Assembly (NCBI GenBank): GCA_900545785.1
Contig: URAA01000001.1
Location: 1 to 55,624 of the forward strand
Length of the DNA: 55,624 nucleotides
From: an uncultured Dialister sp.
GTDB lineage: Bacteria > Bacillota > Negativicutes > Veillonellales > Dialisteraceae
Reading direction: 5' to 3'
The notes under the pieces were generated by a model. It made no database searches. It was not told where the DNA came from and saw only the letters and a program-made list of their open reading frames with translations. The translations under genes and the position numbers were made by a program. Shown here piece after piece: positions 24,844 to 33,732 of the stretch (position 1 is the stretch's first letter; the number at the start of each line of letters is the position of its first letter).

Positions 24844-26019
24844 TCAGGCTCCCATGCCTCTTCCTGCCGCCTGAAATACGGGAATTAAGACGGAAAAAAC
24901 AAGAACCGCAACGACGGCTCCCACAAGAAGCAAAAGAAGGGGCTCCGCTATTTTTCGGAGACGGAGTAATTTCATTTCCGTCTCTTCCGTCATCTGCGAT
25001 GCCGCATGTTCCAGAAACAAAGCAAGCTCTCCGCTCCTCATGCCCACCTCGACGGCATGGCCGAAAGCGGCGGTAGTCTTCCCCTGTTTTTGCAGCGCTT
25101 TGGAAAATTCTCCTCCCCGTTCCACTTCCCGAAGCACTTCACCGATTGCACTTGCGGCGCTTTCATTTGTTTCCATTTTTTTCATTTCTTGCAGTGCAAA
25201 AGAGAGGGGCATGCCGCTTTTTAAAAGTGCCGACAAAGCGAGGCAGAAACGGATCAAAAACAGCCTTCTCGTAAAATTCAGGCGGAAGAAAAATTCGTCT
25301 TTCTTCTTTTTCCCCTCTGCCGTACGGCTCCATCGGAAGAAAAGCAGAAAAAGAAGGACCGTTCCCGATAATAAAAGTACGCCTCTTTCACGAAAAAACA
25401 GGCCTGCCCCAAGAGCCGCTTCCATTACGGGCGGCACGGGTATTTCCAATGCATTGAAAAGAAGAGCGAAAGAAGGCAGTACAAAGGAAAGGATGACGAT
25501 ACAGACGGAAAGGGCAAAGAAAAGAATTCCTCCCGGATAGGCGAGGGCCGTTTTCAGACGGGAAAAAAATTCCCCTTCCTTTTTATAGTAAGCGGCGGAT
25601 ATCTCCAATTGTTCGGGCAGTGTCCCCGATAATTCTCCCACTTTGAGGAGGGTGCAGAAGAAAGGAGGAAATGAACGGGTTTCGGCAAAAGAGTCGCCGA
25701 TGCCGCTTCCTTTCTCGATATTTTTTTGCAGGCGGAAGATCAAATCTTTTCCTTTTTTCCCCTGTCCTTCCGCAAGAAAGGCAAGGGCTTCCGTGACGGG
25801 AATGCCTGCAGAAAGGAGGGCGCTCCATTCTTTTGAAAAAAGGGACAGTTTTTTGGAAGACGTAAAAGAGATTCCCCTTTTTTCTTTTATTTCCAAAAGG
25901 GAAATCAGCTTCAGCCCCTGTCCTTCCAATTCTTGCCGGATCAGTGCCTCATTTTCTCCGTCTATGATATTTTCCGCTATCAATCCGTCCTCTTCAACAG
26001 CTTTATATCTGCAGTGCAT
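24844..26019 (-). CDS. PilC/GspF-like inner-membrane platform protein
   Basis: A 391-aa type II secretion/type IV pilus platform protein with two homologous GspF domains. The first begins LFSKEWSALLSAGIPVTEAL and the second RFCLALSALLKSGMPLSFAL, each followed by hydrophobic helices. It anchors the assembly ATPase in the membrane. It lies 10 nt after the pilT-like gene, in order pilB-pilT-pilC on the minus strand. No pilin, prepilin peptidase or PilMNO genes are present here. Confidence 0.92.
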   Translation of the reverse strand: MHCRYKAVEEDGLIAENIIDGENEALIRQELEGQGLKLISLLEIKEKRGISFTSSKKLSLFSKEWSALLSAGIPVTEALAFLAEGQGKKGKDLIFRLQKNIEKGSGIGDSFAETRSFPPFFCTLLKVGELSGTLPEQLEISAAYYKKEGEFFSRLKTALAYPGGILFFALSVCIVILSFVLPSFALLFNALEIPVPPVMEAALGAGLFFRERGVLLLSGTVLLFLLFFRWSRTAEGKKKKDEFFFRLNFTRRLFLIRFCLALSALLKSGMPLSFALQEMKKMETNESAASAIGEVLREVERGGEFSKALQKQGKTTAAFGHAVEVGMRSGELALFLEHAASQMTEETEMKLLRLRKIAEPLLLLLVGAVVAVLVFSVLIPVFQAAGRGMGA

Positions 26020-26029
26020 CCCCTCTCCG

Positions 26030-27025
26030 TTACCTTTCGATATATTCTAAAAGTTCTTTCCTCTCCGATGCCGTCAATTTTCTGACATTGTATGCCGCCT
26101 GTCTCAAAGTGCGCATATTTTTATTTCCCGCTTCCATATAGGATGCCATTTGTTCTTCCCGTCCCTGCCTGATCAGATGGGATACGGCAGGCGTGTTCCA
26201 GAGGATTTCCCGAAGAAGGACGGTTTTCTTCCCGTTCTGCCACAGTCTTTGCGCCGATACCATGCGGAGTACCCGGACCAAAATATTTCGTGCTTCGCTT
26301 TGTTCGTCTCCCGAAAAGGAATGAATGATCCGCCCTATCGCATCTTTTACTTCCCCGTTGTGGAGCGTGGCAAGTACGAGATGGCCCGTTTCAGCCGCCG
26401 AGAGCGCCGCCGCCATCGTTTCCCGATCCCGCATTTCTCCGAGGGCAATCACATCCGGATCTTCCCGCAAAGATTCTTTAACCCCTTCTGCAAAAGTCGG
26501 CACATCTTCTCCCACTTCACGCTGGTGGATGAGTGATGTTTTTGATTGCAGGATATATTCCACCGGATCTTCCAACGTGACGATATGACAGGCCCTCGTA
26601 TCACCTATCTTTTGCAATATTCTTGCCATGGTCGTACTTTTTCCGCTCCCTGACGGCCCTGACAGAAGAACCAGTCCCGTTTTCAATTTGGAAACTTCCT
26701 CGATCCACGGTTCATCGGGATCGGGATTTATTTTATTCAGTGGCGGCAGGATACGGAGAGCTCCGCAAGTTTTTCCTCCCGATTTGTACAAATGAACACG
26801 GACGCGGACGCCCCCTTCTTCCAAAGAAGTATCGGTGACACCTATGAGTTTGTATTCTTCTCTCTTTTCCGGACTGAGCCGGTCTGAAATTTCCTTTTCC
26901 AAAAGGGCGCCGTCTATATTTTCCCCTTCTGTGAGAAGCCCTTTGCACCTTATCATGACAGGCCCGTTTTCCGTCAGGTGAAAGTCCGTCGCTTCCGGAT
27001 ATTTTTCAAGTATCATTTTCAGCAT
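26030..27025 (-). CDS. PilT-like type IV pilus retraction ATPase
   Basis: A 331-aa secretion ATPase. Walker A GPSGSGKST lies at residues 123-131, followed by the Asp box (IVTLEDPVEY), the Walker B-like DPDVIALGEMRD and the His box (TGHLVLATLH). It depolymerises the pilus and powers twitching. It ends with a short helical tail rather than the classical AIRNLIRE motif. The opening LEKYPEATDFHLTENGPVMIRCKGLL matches PilT, which starts similarly. Confidence 0.92.
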   Translation of the reverse strand: MLKMILEKYPEATDFHLTENGPVMIRCKGLLTEGENIDGALLEKEISDRLSPEKREEYKLIGVTDTSLEEGGVRVRVHLYKSGGKTCGALRILPPLNKINPDPDEPWIEEVSKLKTGLVLLSGPSGSGKSTTMARILQKIGDTRACHIVTLEDPVEYILQSKTSLIHQREVGEDVPTFAEGVKESLREDPDVIALGEMRDRETMAAALSAAETGHLVLATLHNGEVKDAIGRIIHSFSGDEQSEARNILVRVLRMVSAQRLWQNGKKTVLLREILWNTPAVSHLIRQGREEQMASYMEAGNKNMRTLRQAAYNVRKLTASERKELLEYIER

Positions 27026-27037
27026 AACCGGTTCTCC

Positions 27038-28186
27038 TTAGAATTTTTCGTGCAGCAGCGCCGCTTCTTTGGCGGAAATCACGCCTTGCTCCATCAGATC
27101 TTCCGCCGTTTCTCCGATGGTCTTCCGGCCCTGCTTTTTCATCAGCTCCGAAAGGACATAAGGCGGTGCGTTTTCATGAAGGGCTTTCCGCTCCTCGTCT
27201 CCGATTTCCATCATTTCAAAGATGCCGATCCGCCCTTCTTCCGTTCCCGTACAGGCAGATTTTCCGATAAATGAAAGAGGAAGGAAATATTGCTCCGCCC
27301 TTTCTTTTGTGATGATCTCCCTCTTTTTCTCCTTCTCCGACAATTTCACTGCCAGTCTTTGAGAAATAATGAGAGAAAGAGATGCGGAAAGAAGATAGGC
27401 GGGAATTCCCATATCCGTCAGCCTTGCCGGCGCCGACACGGCATCATTCGTATGGAGGGAAGAGAGGACCAGATGGCCCGTCAATGCGGCATGCACGGCA
27501 ATTTCCGCCGTTTCCCTGTCACGGATTTCTCCGATCATGACCACGTCCGGATCCTGCCTCACCAATGCGCGCAATCCTTTTTCAAAAGTCAGTCCCGCTT
27601 TTTCATTCACCTGCACCTGCGTCATTCCGGGAATGCGGTATTCCACGGGATCTTCGATGGAAATCAGAGAAATTTCGGGAGTGAGGAGCAATTTCAAAGC
27701 GGCGTAGAGAGTCGATGTTTTTCCGCTCCCCGTCGGACCCGTTGTCAGAATCATTCCGCTTTTTCTCATCAATTTTTTCTGAAAGAGCCGTTTCTGAGAT
27801 TCCGTCATTCCCAGATCATTTTTTTCTATAAAATCCACCGTTCCCGAAAGGATACGGATGACGATGGTTTCTCCTTTGACGGTGGGCATGACGGAAATGC
27901 GGAAATCCCTCGTTTCGCCCCCGTCAGTGCGGGAAAAACTTCCGTCCTGAGGGATTCTCGTTTCTCCCACGTTCATTCCGCCGAGTACTTTGATCCGCAC
28001 CGAAAGGCTTTGCGCCGTCTCTTTCGGCAGACGGAAAATTTCTTTCAGCCGTCCGTCGATACGGAAACGGACCCGCACATAATCCGTTTCAGGCTCTATA
28101 TGGACATCCCCTGCTTTTTCCGCCACTGCCCTTTTCAGAATATGGCGTATCCCTGTTTCCCCGTTTGCCGGCCTGTATAATTCCAT
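27038..28186 (-). CDS. PilB/GspE-like assembly ATPase, short form
   Basis: A 382-aa ATPase that extends pili or pseudopili. It has GDVHIEP, the arginine-rich linker, Walker A GPTGSGKT, the Asp box (SIEDPVEY), DPDVVMIGEIRD and a His box. It is shorter than typical PilB (about 550 aa): the N-terminal GSPII_E domain is missing, and the usual four-Cys zinc motif after the His box is reduced to one Cys (KSACTG). A TTG at 28210 is possible, but the ATG at 28186 follows GAGGCGGAG. It is first of the three pilus genes and overlaps nothing except close contact with the lipoprotein gene. Confidence 0.88.
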   Translation of the reverse strand: MELYRPANGETGIRHILKRAVAEKAGDVHIEPETDYVRVRFRIDGRLKEIFRLPKETAQSLSVRIKVLGGMNVGETRIPQDGSFSRTDGGETRDFRISVMPTVKGETIVIRILSGTVDFIEKNDLGMTESQKRLFQKKLMRKSGMILTTGPTGSGKTSTLYAALKLLLTPEISLISIEDPVEYRIPGMTQVQVNEKAGLTFEKGLRALVRQDPDVVMIGEIRDRETAEIAVHAALTGHLVLSSLHTNDAVSAPARLTDMGIPAYLLSASLSLIISQRLAVKLSEKEKKREIITKERAEQYFLPLSFIGKSACTGTEEGRIGIFEMMEIGDEERKALHENAPPYVLSELMKKQGRKTIGETAEDLMEQGVISAKEAALLHEKF

Positions 28187-28197
28187 GTCTCCGCCTC

Positions 28198-28770
28198 TTA
28201 AAATCCGCAATTTTTAAGCCAAGATTTCATATCCTTCAAATCATCATCGTCGTAGAAAACTTTTCCCGAAAGCACCTTCGCTTCCGGCGCCGCCTGACGG
28301 ATCGTGGCAAGACTTGCTTCATTTCCGCTTATATAGGCGGTACTGAAAGGAATGATGATTTTTTCACTTAGCGGCTGCGTTTTCAGGAAACTGCGAATGA
28401 TCATGGGCGCATCGAACCACCAGATGGGATAGCCGAGGAAGATGACGTCATAACCGGCTGCATCGGACAGATAATCCGCCATAATCGGCGTTTCATTGTC
28501 ACTCAGTTCCTGCCTTGCCACGACGGCGGTCATGAAAGATGACTCGGGATAAGGATAAAGAGGCCTGATCTCAAACATATCCCCGCCCGTTTCTTTATGA
28601 ATTTCTTCCGCTATCTTTCCCGTTTCCCCGGAAGGAGAAAAACAAGCAATGAGCACTTTTTTATTTCGCAAGCTCCCTTCCGGCATTTCCTGTTTCATTT
28701 CAACTTGCCCGCAAGAGGAAACGAGAAACACCGCAAAAAAGAGCAGGACCATAATCACTGATTTTTTCAT
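28198..28770 (-). CDS. Exported flavodoxin-like lipoprotein
   Basis: A 190-aa protein with a lipoprotein signal peptide: MKKS, a hydrophobic core and LVSSC with the lipid-bearing Cys20. The mature part is a flavodoxin fold: ACFSPSGETGKIAEEI is the FMN phosphate loop, YDVIFLGYPIWWFDAP the flavin-stacking region, and FSTAYISGNEAS the third loop. An FMN protein anchored outside the cytoplasmic membrane suggests extracytoplasmic electron transfer. It lies between rsmG and the pilus ATPases with no obvious functional link. Confidence 0.85.
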   Translation of the reverse strand: MKKSVIMVLLFFAVFLVSSCGQVEMKQEMPEGSLRNKKVLIACFSPSGETGKIAEEIHKETGGDMFEIRPLYPYPESSFMTAVVARQELSDNETPIMADYLSDAAGYDVIFLGYPIWWFDAPMIIRSFLKTQPLSEKIIIPFSTAYISGNEASLATIRQAAPEAKVLSGKVFYDDDDLKDMKSWLKNCGF

Positions 28771-28840
28771 AACCCCTCCCCGTTATCCCCTATTATACAA
28801 AACTCTTTCCCCTACGGCAAAACCGCTTTTACGGCAATCA

Positions 28841-28872
28841 AAAACCGAACCGCTTTTTCAGAGGTCCGGTCT
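28841..28872 (-). terminator. Terminator after rsmG
   Basis: ACCGGACC pairs with GGTTCGGT on the minus strand, followed by TTTTTGATT. Confidence 0.65.
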
Positions 28873-28876
28873 TATT

Positions 28877-29587
28877 TTATTCCCCTATGACAGGCTTTTT
28901 TTCCGCTATTCCCACTTTTCTCGGGTATGTTTTGGGACAAACTTCGGTCTTTCTGAAATACAGGAGAGATCTTTTTTCTCCCCCGGGAAGTTCCAGATCC
29001 TTTTTTTCAATCAGTTCTCCGTGGAGTTCTTTTAAAATTTTTCCCGAGTCTTTCAATTCCTCCGCCGCGCCGGGCCCTTTCATCGCCGCAAAGATTCCGC
29101 CTACTTTGACAAAGGGCATCGCCCATTCGGAAATGACGGGAAGCATTTTGACCGCTCTTGCCGTCACCACATCGAAAGATTCCCTCGTCTTTCTCCGCCG
29201 TCCCCCTTCTTCTGCCCGCATATGCATGATTTTAATGTTTTTGATGTCCAGATCCGCTGCTGCTTTTTCAATGAAATTCAGCTTTTTCAAGACAGAATCC
29301 ATAAGCACCACCTGCAGATCCGGACGGATGACCGCAAGGGGTATCCCGGGAAATCCCGCTCCCGTTCCCAGATCCAGTACACGGCCGTTTTGAGGAAAGT
29401 ATTCTTCCTTGTAGACGGTTAGCGAATCATAAACATTTTTGATCAAACTTTCATTGACATCTTTTATCCCCGTAAGATTCACTTTTTTATTCATTGCAAT
29501 CATCATGGCGTTATAATCGGTCAATTTTTTTGCAACGTCTCCTCCTGCGGTGATCCCTAATATTTCTATCATTTCCCTGACGGTCAT
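28877..29587 (-). CDS. rsmG: 16S rRNA (guanine-N7) methyltransferase
   Basis: A 236-aa class I SAM methyltransferase that modifies G527 of 16S rRNA. The SAM-binding motif is VLDLGTGAGFPGIPLAV, and NLTGIKD near the N-terminus is conserved in RsmG. The ATG at 29587 has AAAGGAGG four bases before it; the frame itself is open 7 codons further. It follows mnmG, the common gidA-gidB pairing, but a terminator lies between them here. Confidence 0.95.
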   Translation of the reverse strand: MTVREMIEILGITAGGDVAKKLTDYNAMMIAMNKKVNLTGIKDVNESLIKNVYDSLTVYKEEYFPQNGRVLDLGTGAGFPGIPLAVIRPDLQVVLMDSVLKKLNFIEKAAADLDIKNIKIMHMRAEEGGRRRKTRESFDVVTARAVKMLPVISEWAMPFVKVGGIFAAMKGPGAAEELKDSGKILKELHGELIEKKDLELPGGEKRSLLYFRKTEVCPKTYPRKVGIAEKKPVIGE

Positions 29588-29670
29588 ATTTCCTCCTTTA
29601 AACCGCATGATATATCTTTAAGTATATCAAATCATAACGTTTTAAGCATCCTTTCTTAAAAGAGGGCAAG

Positions 29671-29709
29671 AAAAAAACTTCTCCTTTACACTCGGGGGGA
29701 AGTTTTTTT
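29671..29709 (-). terminator. Terminator after mnmG
   Basis: AAAAAAACTTC pairs with GAAGTTTTTTT around a G/C-rich loop, separating mnmG from rsmG. Confidence 0.75.
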
Positions 29710-29745
29710 CGGCTTTACTTTTTATCTTTTTATTTTTTGTCCGTT

Positions 29746-31626
29746 TTATTCTTTATCCGCTTTGCTTTTTATTTGTTTGACATAGACCATGAGAACCGAC
29801 ATATCTGCCGGAGAAACACCGGAAATACGGGCAGCCTGTCCCAAAGAAAGGGGGCGCACCTTGTCCAGTTTCTGTCTTGCTTCCATGGAAATTCCTTCTA
29901 AATTCAAATAATCCATATGAGGCGGCATTTTTTCGCTTTCCATGCGGGCGGCTTTTCGGATCGCACTTTCCTGACGGGCGATATATCCTTCATATTTCAC
30001 GGTGATTTCCATTTCTTCCACCGCTTCCGGATCAAATTCTCTGCATCCGAGGACTTCCACCATTTTTTGGTAGGTCATCTCAGGGCGCTTCAGAATGCGG
30101 TCGGCGCCGATCCCCGTCGTGAGCGGTGCGGAGCCGATCGATTCCAATGCATCATTGATTTCTTTTTTCGGAGTGAATCTTTTTGTCCGGATATAGTCCA
30201 GTGCTTCTTCAAAATCGGCTTTCCGTTTCAGGAAGCGTTCATATCTTTCTTCCGTGACAAGGCCGATATCATGGCCTTTTTCGGTAAGCCGCAGATCTGC
30301 ATTATCCTGCCGGAGGATGAGCCTGTATTCGCTTCGGCTGGTCATCATACGGTAGGGCTCGTCCGTTCCCTTCGTCACCAAATCGTCGATAAGCGCTCCT
30401 ATATAGGCTTCATGACGGGCGAGGATGAACGGTTCTTTTCCCTGTATTTTGAGAGCTGCATTGATTCCCGCCATCAGTCCCTGCGCCGCCGCTTCTTCAT
30501 ATCCGCTGGTGCCGTTGGACTGTCCTGCCGAATAAAGGCCGGGGATCTTGATCATTTCCAAGGTAGGATACAATTGCAGCGGATCGAGGAGATCATACTC
30601 GATGGCATAAGCAGGGCGCATGAGTTTCACATCTTCCAGTCCGGGAATGGTCCGCAGGAAAGCATACTGCACATCGATAGGCATGGACGTGGACATTCCC
30701 TGTACATACATTTCTGTCGTATCGAGGCCTTCCGGTTCCACAAAAAGCTGATGCCTGTCCTTGTCGGCAAAGCGCATGACCTTGTCTTCGATGGAGGGGC
30801 AGTAACGAGCGCCCACGCCGTGGATTTTTCCTGCATACTTCGGCGCTCTCATGATATTATCCCTGATGATGGAATGGGTTTTTTCATTCGTATAAGTGAG
30901 CCAGCAATTTCTTTGGTTTTTATCTTCTCTTTCATTCATAAAAGAAAAAGCATGATTTTCCGGATCCCCTTCTTCCAGAATCATTTTTTCCGTATGAAGG
31001 CTTCTCATATCTACGCGGCTCGGTGTTCCCGTCTTGAAACGGAGCATCTCTATGCCGTGTTTTTTTAAATTCTCCGAAAGGCCCGTGGACGGACGCATTC
31101 CGTTGGGTCCTCCCGAATACATGGTATCCCCGATGATGATCATGCTCTCCAGATACGTCCCCGTACAAAGAATGACCGCTTTTGCCCGGTATTCTTCATC
31201 CAGTTCCGTGGTGATTCCTACGCATTTTTCATCTTCCACGATGATATCCGTGACCTGCACCTGTTTCAGATCAAGCCCCGCCGTATTTTCCACCACACTT
31301 TTCATATACCGGTGGTACGCTCCCTTGTCGGACTGGGCGCGGAGAGAATACACGGCAGGCCCTTTTCCCTGATTGAGCATGCGCATCTGAATCGCCGTCG
31401 CATCCGCAGCAATCCCCATTTCTCCGCCGAGCGCGTCTATTTCTTTCACAAGATGGCTTTTCCCCGGCCCGCCGATGGCAGGGTTGCAGGGCATCATCGC
31501 CACATTATCGAGTGAAATTGTCGTAAGGAGCGTCTTGCATCCCAGACGGGCCGCCGCAAGAGCAGCCTCGCATCCGGCATGGCCCGCACCGACAACAATC
31601 ACATCATAAGTATCAATAAGATACAT
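29746..31626 (-). CDS. mnmG: tRNA uridine-5-carboxymethylaminomethyl modification enzyme
   Basis: A 626-aa FAD protein that, with MnmE, modifies U34 of several tRNAs. The FAD-binding DVIVVGAGHAGCEAALAAARLG is at the N-terminus. NPAIGGPGKSHLVKEIDALGGEMG and the C-terminal helical domain are fully conserved in kind. The ATG at 31632 touches the ribosome-binding site, so the second ATG at 31626, six bases after AAGG, is preferred. MnmE is not in the window. Confidence 0.96.
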   Translation of the reverse strand: MYLIDTYDVIVVGAGHAGCEAALAAARLGCKTLLTTISLDNVAMMPCNPAIGGPGKSHLVKEIDALGGEMGIAADATAIQMRMLNQGKGPAVYSLRAQSDKGAYHRYMKSVVENTAGLDLKQVQVTDIIVEDEKCVGITTELDEEYRAKAVILCTGTYLESMIIIGDTMYSGGPNGMRPSTGLSENLKKHGIEMLRFKTGTPSRVDMRSLHTEKMILEEGDPENHAFSFMNEREDKNQRNCWLTYTNEKTHSIIRDNIMRAPKYAGKIHGVGARYCPSIEDKVMRFADKDRHQLFVEPEGLDTTEMYVQGMSTSMPIDVQYAFLRTIPGLEDVKLMRPAYAIEYDLLDPLQLYPTLEMIKIPGLYSAGQSNGTSGYEEAAAQGLMAGINAALKIQGKEPFILARHEAYIGALIDDLVTKGTDEPYRMMTSRSEYRLILRQDNADLRLTEKGHDIGLVTEERYERFLKRKADFEEALDYIRTKRFTPKKEINDALESIGSAPLTTGIGADRILKRPEMTYQKMVEVLGCREFDPEAVEEMEITVKYEGYIARQESAIRKAARMESEKMPPHMDYLNLEGISMEARQKLDKVRPLSLGQAARISGVSPADMSVLMVYVKQIKSKADKE

Positions 31627-31865
31627 GTACATCCTTCTTTCCTTTATATCGCAAATTTTTCTTTTGAATCTGCAAGCATATCATATTTTTTCAATCTACA
31701 TATTATATAAGATTTCAATTATTTTTTCAAAAAGAAATTTCTCTTTCTCCCGAGGATTTTCTTTTTACGGATCATTCGTTTTTATAACAAATCATAAGTC
31801 GGCTTTCCGTTTTTATTTTTGATGGTATATATAATTAGTCATTTTAGGTGTTCCGATATTAATTA

Positions 31866-31921
31866 TTTACATAAACTAAATTATATGGTAATATATCGAA
31901 ATAACGGTGAGTATCACTGTT
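31866..31921 (+). promoter_or_regulatory. Metal-importer promoter with palindromic operator
   Basis: TTTACA (31866-31871), 17-nt spacer, TAATAT (31889-31894). A 19-base palindrome (AACGGTGA-GTA-TCACTGTT, 31903-31921, seven of eight positions paired) follows where transcription would start, a repressor site. A DtxR/MntR-type or Fur-type metal repressor is the likely reader. Confidence 0.65.
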
Positions 31922-31964
31922 AACTCTTATATTTTATCTGTTGTTATGTAAAGGAGAACAAACA

Positions 31965-32915
31965 ATGTTCAAAAAAATATTTTTCCTCTTATGTATTCCC
32001 CTCCTTATTTGGGGAGCTGTTTCTTCCATGACCGGCTGCAGTACATTTTCAAAATCTTTCCCCGGAAAGTCGGAGAAACTGAATGTGGTGGCTACCACCA
32101 CCATGCTCGCCGATCTGGCAAAAGAAATCGGCGGAGACAAAGTCGACGTATACGGTCTTATGAAAGCAGGCGTGGATCCGCACCTGTATCAGGCAGGCGC
32201 CGGTGATGTGGACTCCATGAACCGGGCAGATGTGGTTGTTTACAACGGAATTCATCTGGAAGGCAAAATGGGATCCGTTTTTGACAATCTTTATAAGAAT
32301 AACAAGTCTGTGATCCGAGTGAGCGACGGTATCGACGAATCGGAACTTCTTGATTTTGAAGAAGACGGGGAAATGACAAAAGATCCTCATATCTGGTTTT
32401 CCGTCAATCATTGGAAAAAAGCGGCTGCCGAAGTGGCAAAAGGATTTGCCGAAAAAGATCCCAAAAATAAAGAGTATTACGAAACCAATAAAAATTCTTA
32501 TCTGGCACGGCTCGATGCTCTTGATGAAGAAATAAAAAAAGAAGTCGCTTCCGTTCCTGAAAATTCCCGAATTCTCATCACCGCTCATGATGCTTTCTCT
32601 TATTTTGCAAAAGATTACGGTTTTGAAGTCAAAGGAATCCAAGGAATCAGTACCGCCTCCGAAGCAGCCTCTTCCGATATCAGCGAGCTTGCCCGTTTCA
32701 TCATTCAGCACAGGATCAAAGCTGTTTTTGTAGAATCTTCCGTTCCTCATAAAACGATAGAAGCCCTTCAGGACGCCGTCAGGGCAGGCGGTTTTGAAGT
32801 TGCCGTCGGCGGCGAACTTTATTCCGACTCCCTCGGCGATGAAAAATCCGAAGAAGGAACGTATATCGGCATGTACCGCCATAATATCAAAACCATTGCA
32901 GGTGCTCTCCGGTGA
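31965..32915 (+). CDS. Mn/Zn ABC transporter, substrate-binding lipoprotein
   Basis: A 316-aa cluster A-I (cluster 9) metal-binding protein. The signal peptide ends in SSMTGC with the lipid-bearing Cys25. Metal ligands are visible as His in VDPHLYQ, His in DPHIWFS, Glu in FVESSVP and Asp in LYSDSLG. The His-His-Glu-Asp set is usual for Mn(II)-type proteins, and there is no His-rich loop of the ZnuA type, which favours manganese. The ATG at 31965 has AAAGGAG eight bases upstream. It is the first gene of a four-gene importer operon. Confidence 0.92.
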   Translation: MFKKIFFLLCIPLLIWGAVSSMTGCSTFSKSFPGKSEKLNVVATTTMLADLAKEIGGDKVDVYGLMKAGVDPHLYQAGAGDVDSMNRADVVVYNGIHLEGKMGSVFDNLYKNNKSVIRVSDGIDESELLDFEEDGEMTKDPHIWFSVNHWKKAAAEVAKGFAEKDPKNKEYYETNKNSYLARLDALDEEIKKEVASVPENSRILITAHDAFSYFAKDYGFEVKGIQGISTASEAASSDISELARFIIQHRIKAVFVESSVPHKTIEALQDAVRAGGFEVAVGGELYSDSLGDEKSEEGTYIGMYRHNIKTIAGALR

Positions 32916-32988
32916 TACTTCTTTACCGAAGGGAGTGCGGAATTTTTCCCAATCATTTCTTTTGGAATTTTTTAAATGAGTGTCCTTT

Positions 32989-33732
32989 ATGAAAAATATC
33001 ATCGAATTACAACATATCACCGCCGCCTATGAAGGCAGTCCCGTCCTGGAGGATATCAATTTGCATATTCCCCCGGGCGTGCTCATGGGCATCATCGGTC
33101 CCAACGGTGCAGGCAAGTCTACACTGCTGAAAGTCATCTTGAATCTGCTTTCTCCCCTTTCGGGAACACTTCGTTTTTCAATCGGCGGAGAAACGGATCC
33201 GAAAAGAGCAAGGAAAAAAATCGCTTATGTACCGCAAAGCAGCTCGGTCAACCGAGATTTTCCCGCCACCGTTTCAGATATCGTCCTCATGGGACGGTAC
33301 GGGCATATCGGCTGGTGCCGCCGCCCCGGCAGGAGGGACAGGATGATTGCAAAAGAAATGCTCTTTCAAGTGGGCATGGAAGAATATGAAAAGCGACATC
33401 TCGATGAATTGTCCGGCGGCCAGCAACAGCGTGTATTTCTTGCCCGTGCGTTGGCGGAAGAGGCTGAAGTCTACCTCCTTGACGAACCTTTCAAAGGGGT
33501 GGATGCCATGACGGAAAAAGACATCCTTGCTCTTCTGCGGAAACGGCGGGATCGGGGAGAAACGGTCATCGTTGTCCATCATGCCCTGCAAACGGTTCCC
33601 GAATATTTCGACAGAGCTGTTTTGATCAACCGCCGCCTTGTTGCAGAGGGCCCCGTGAAAGATGTTTTCACTTCGGAAAATATAGAAAAGACATTTTTCC
33701 CCGCCGGAGAGGAAACCCCGTCATGGACATAA
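32989..33732 (+). CDS. Mn/Zn ABC transporter, ATP-binding protein
   Basis: A 247-aa ABC ATPase: Walker A GPNGAGKST, Q-loop VPQSSSVNRDFPATV, signature LSGGQQQR, Walker B VYLLDEP, H-loop VVHH. The family is MntB/ZnuC-like (GRYGHIGW is characteristic of the metal importers). A GTG at 32980 is possible, but the ATG at 32989 is the more usual start; no strong Shine-Dalgarno is seen for either. It overlaps the next gene by 10 nt. Confidence 0.93.
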   Translation: MKNIIELQHITAAYEGSPVLEDINLHIPPGVLMGIIGPNGAGKSTLLKVILNLLSPLSGTLRFSIGGETDPKRARKKIAYVPQSSSVNRDFPATVSDIVLMGRYGHIGWCRRPGRRDRMIAKEMLFQVGMEEYEKRHLDELSGGQQQRVFLARALAEEAEVYLLDEPFKGVDAMTEKDILALLRKRRDRGETVIVVHHALQTVPEYFDRAVLINRRLVAEGPVKDVFTSENIEKTFFPAGEETPSWT

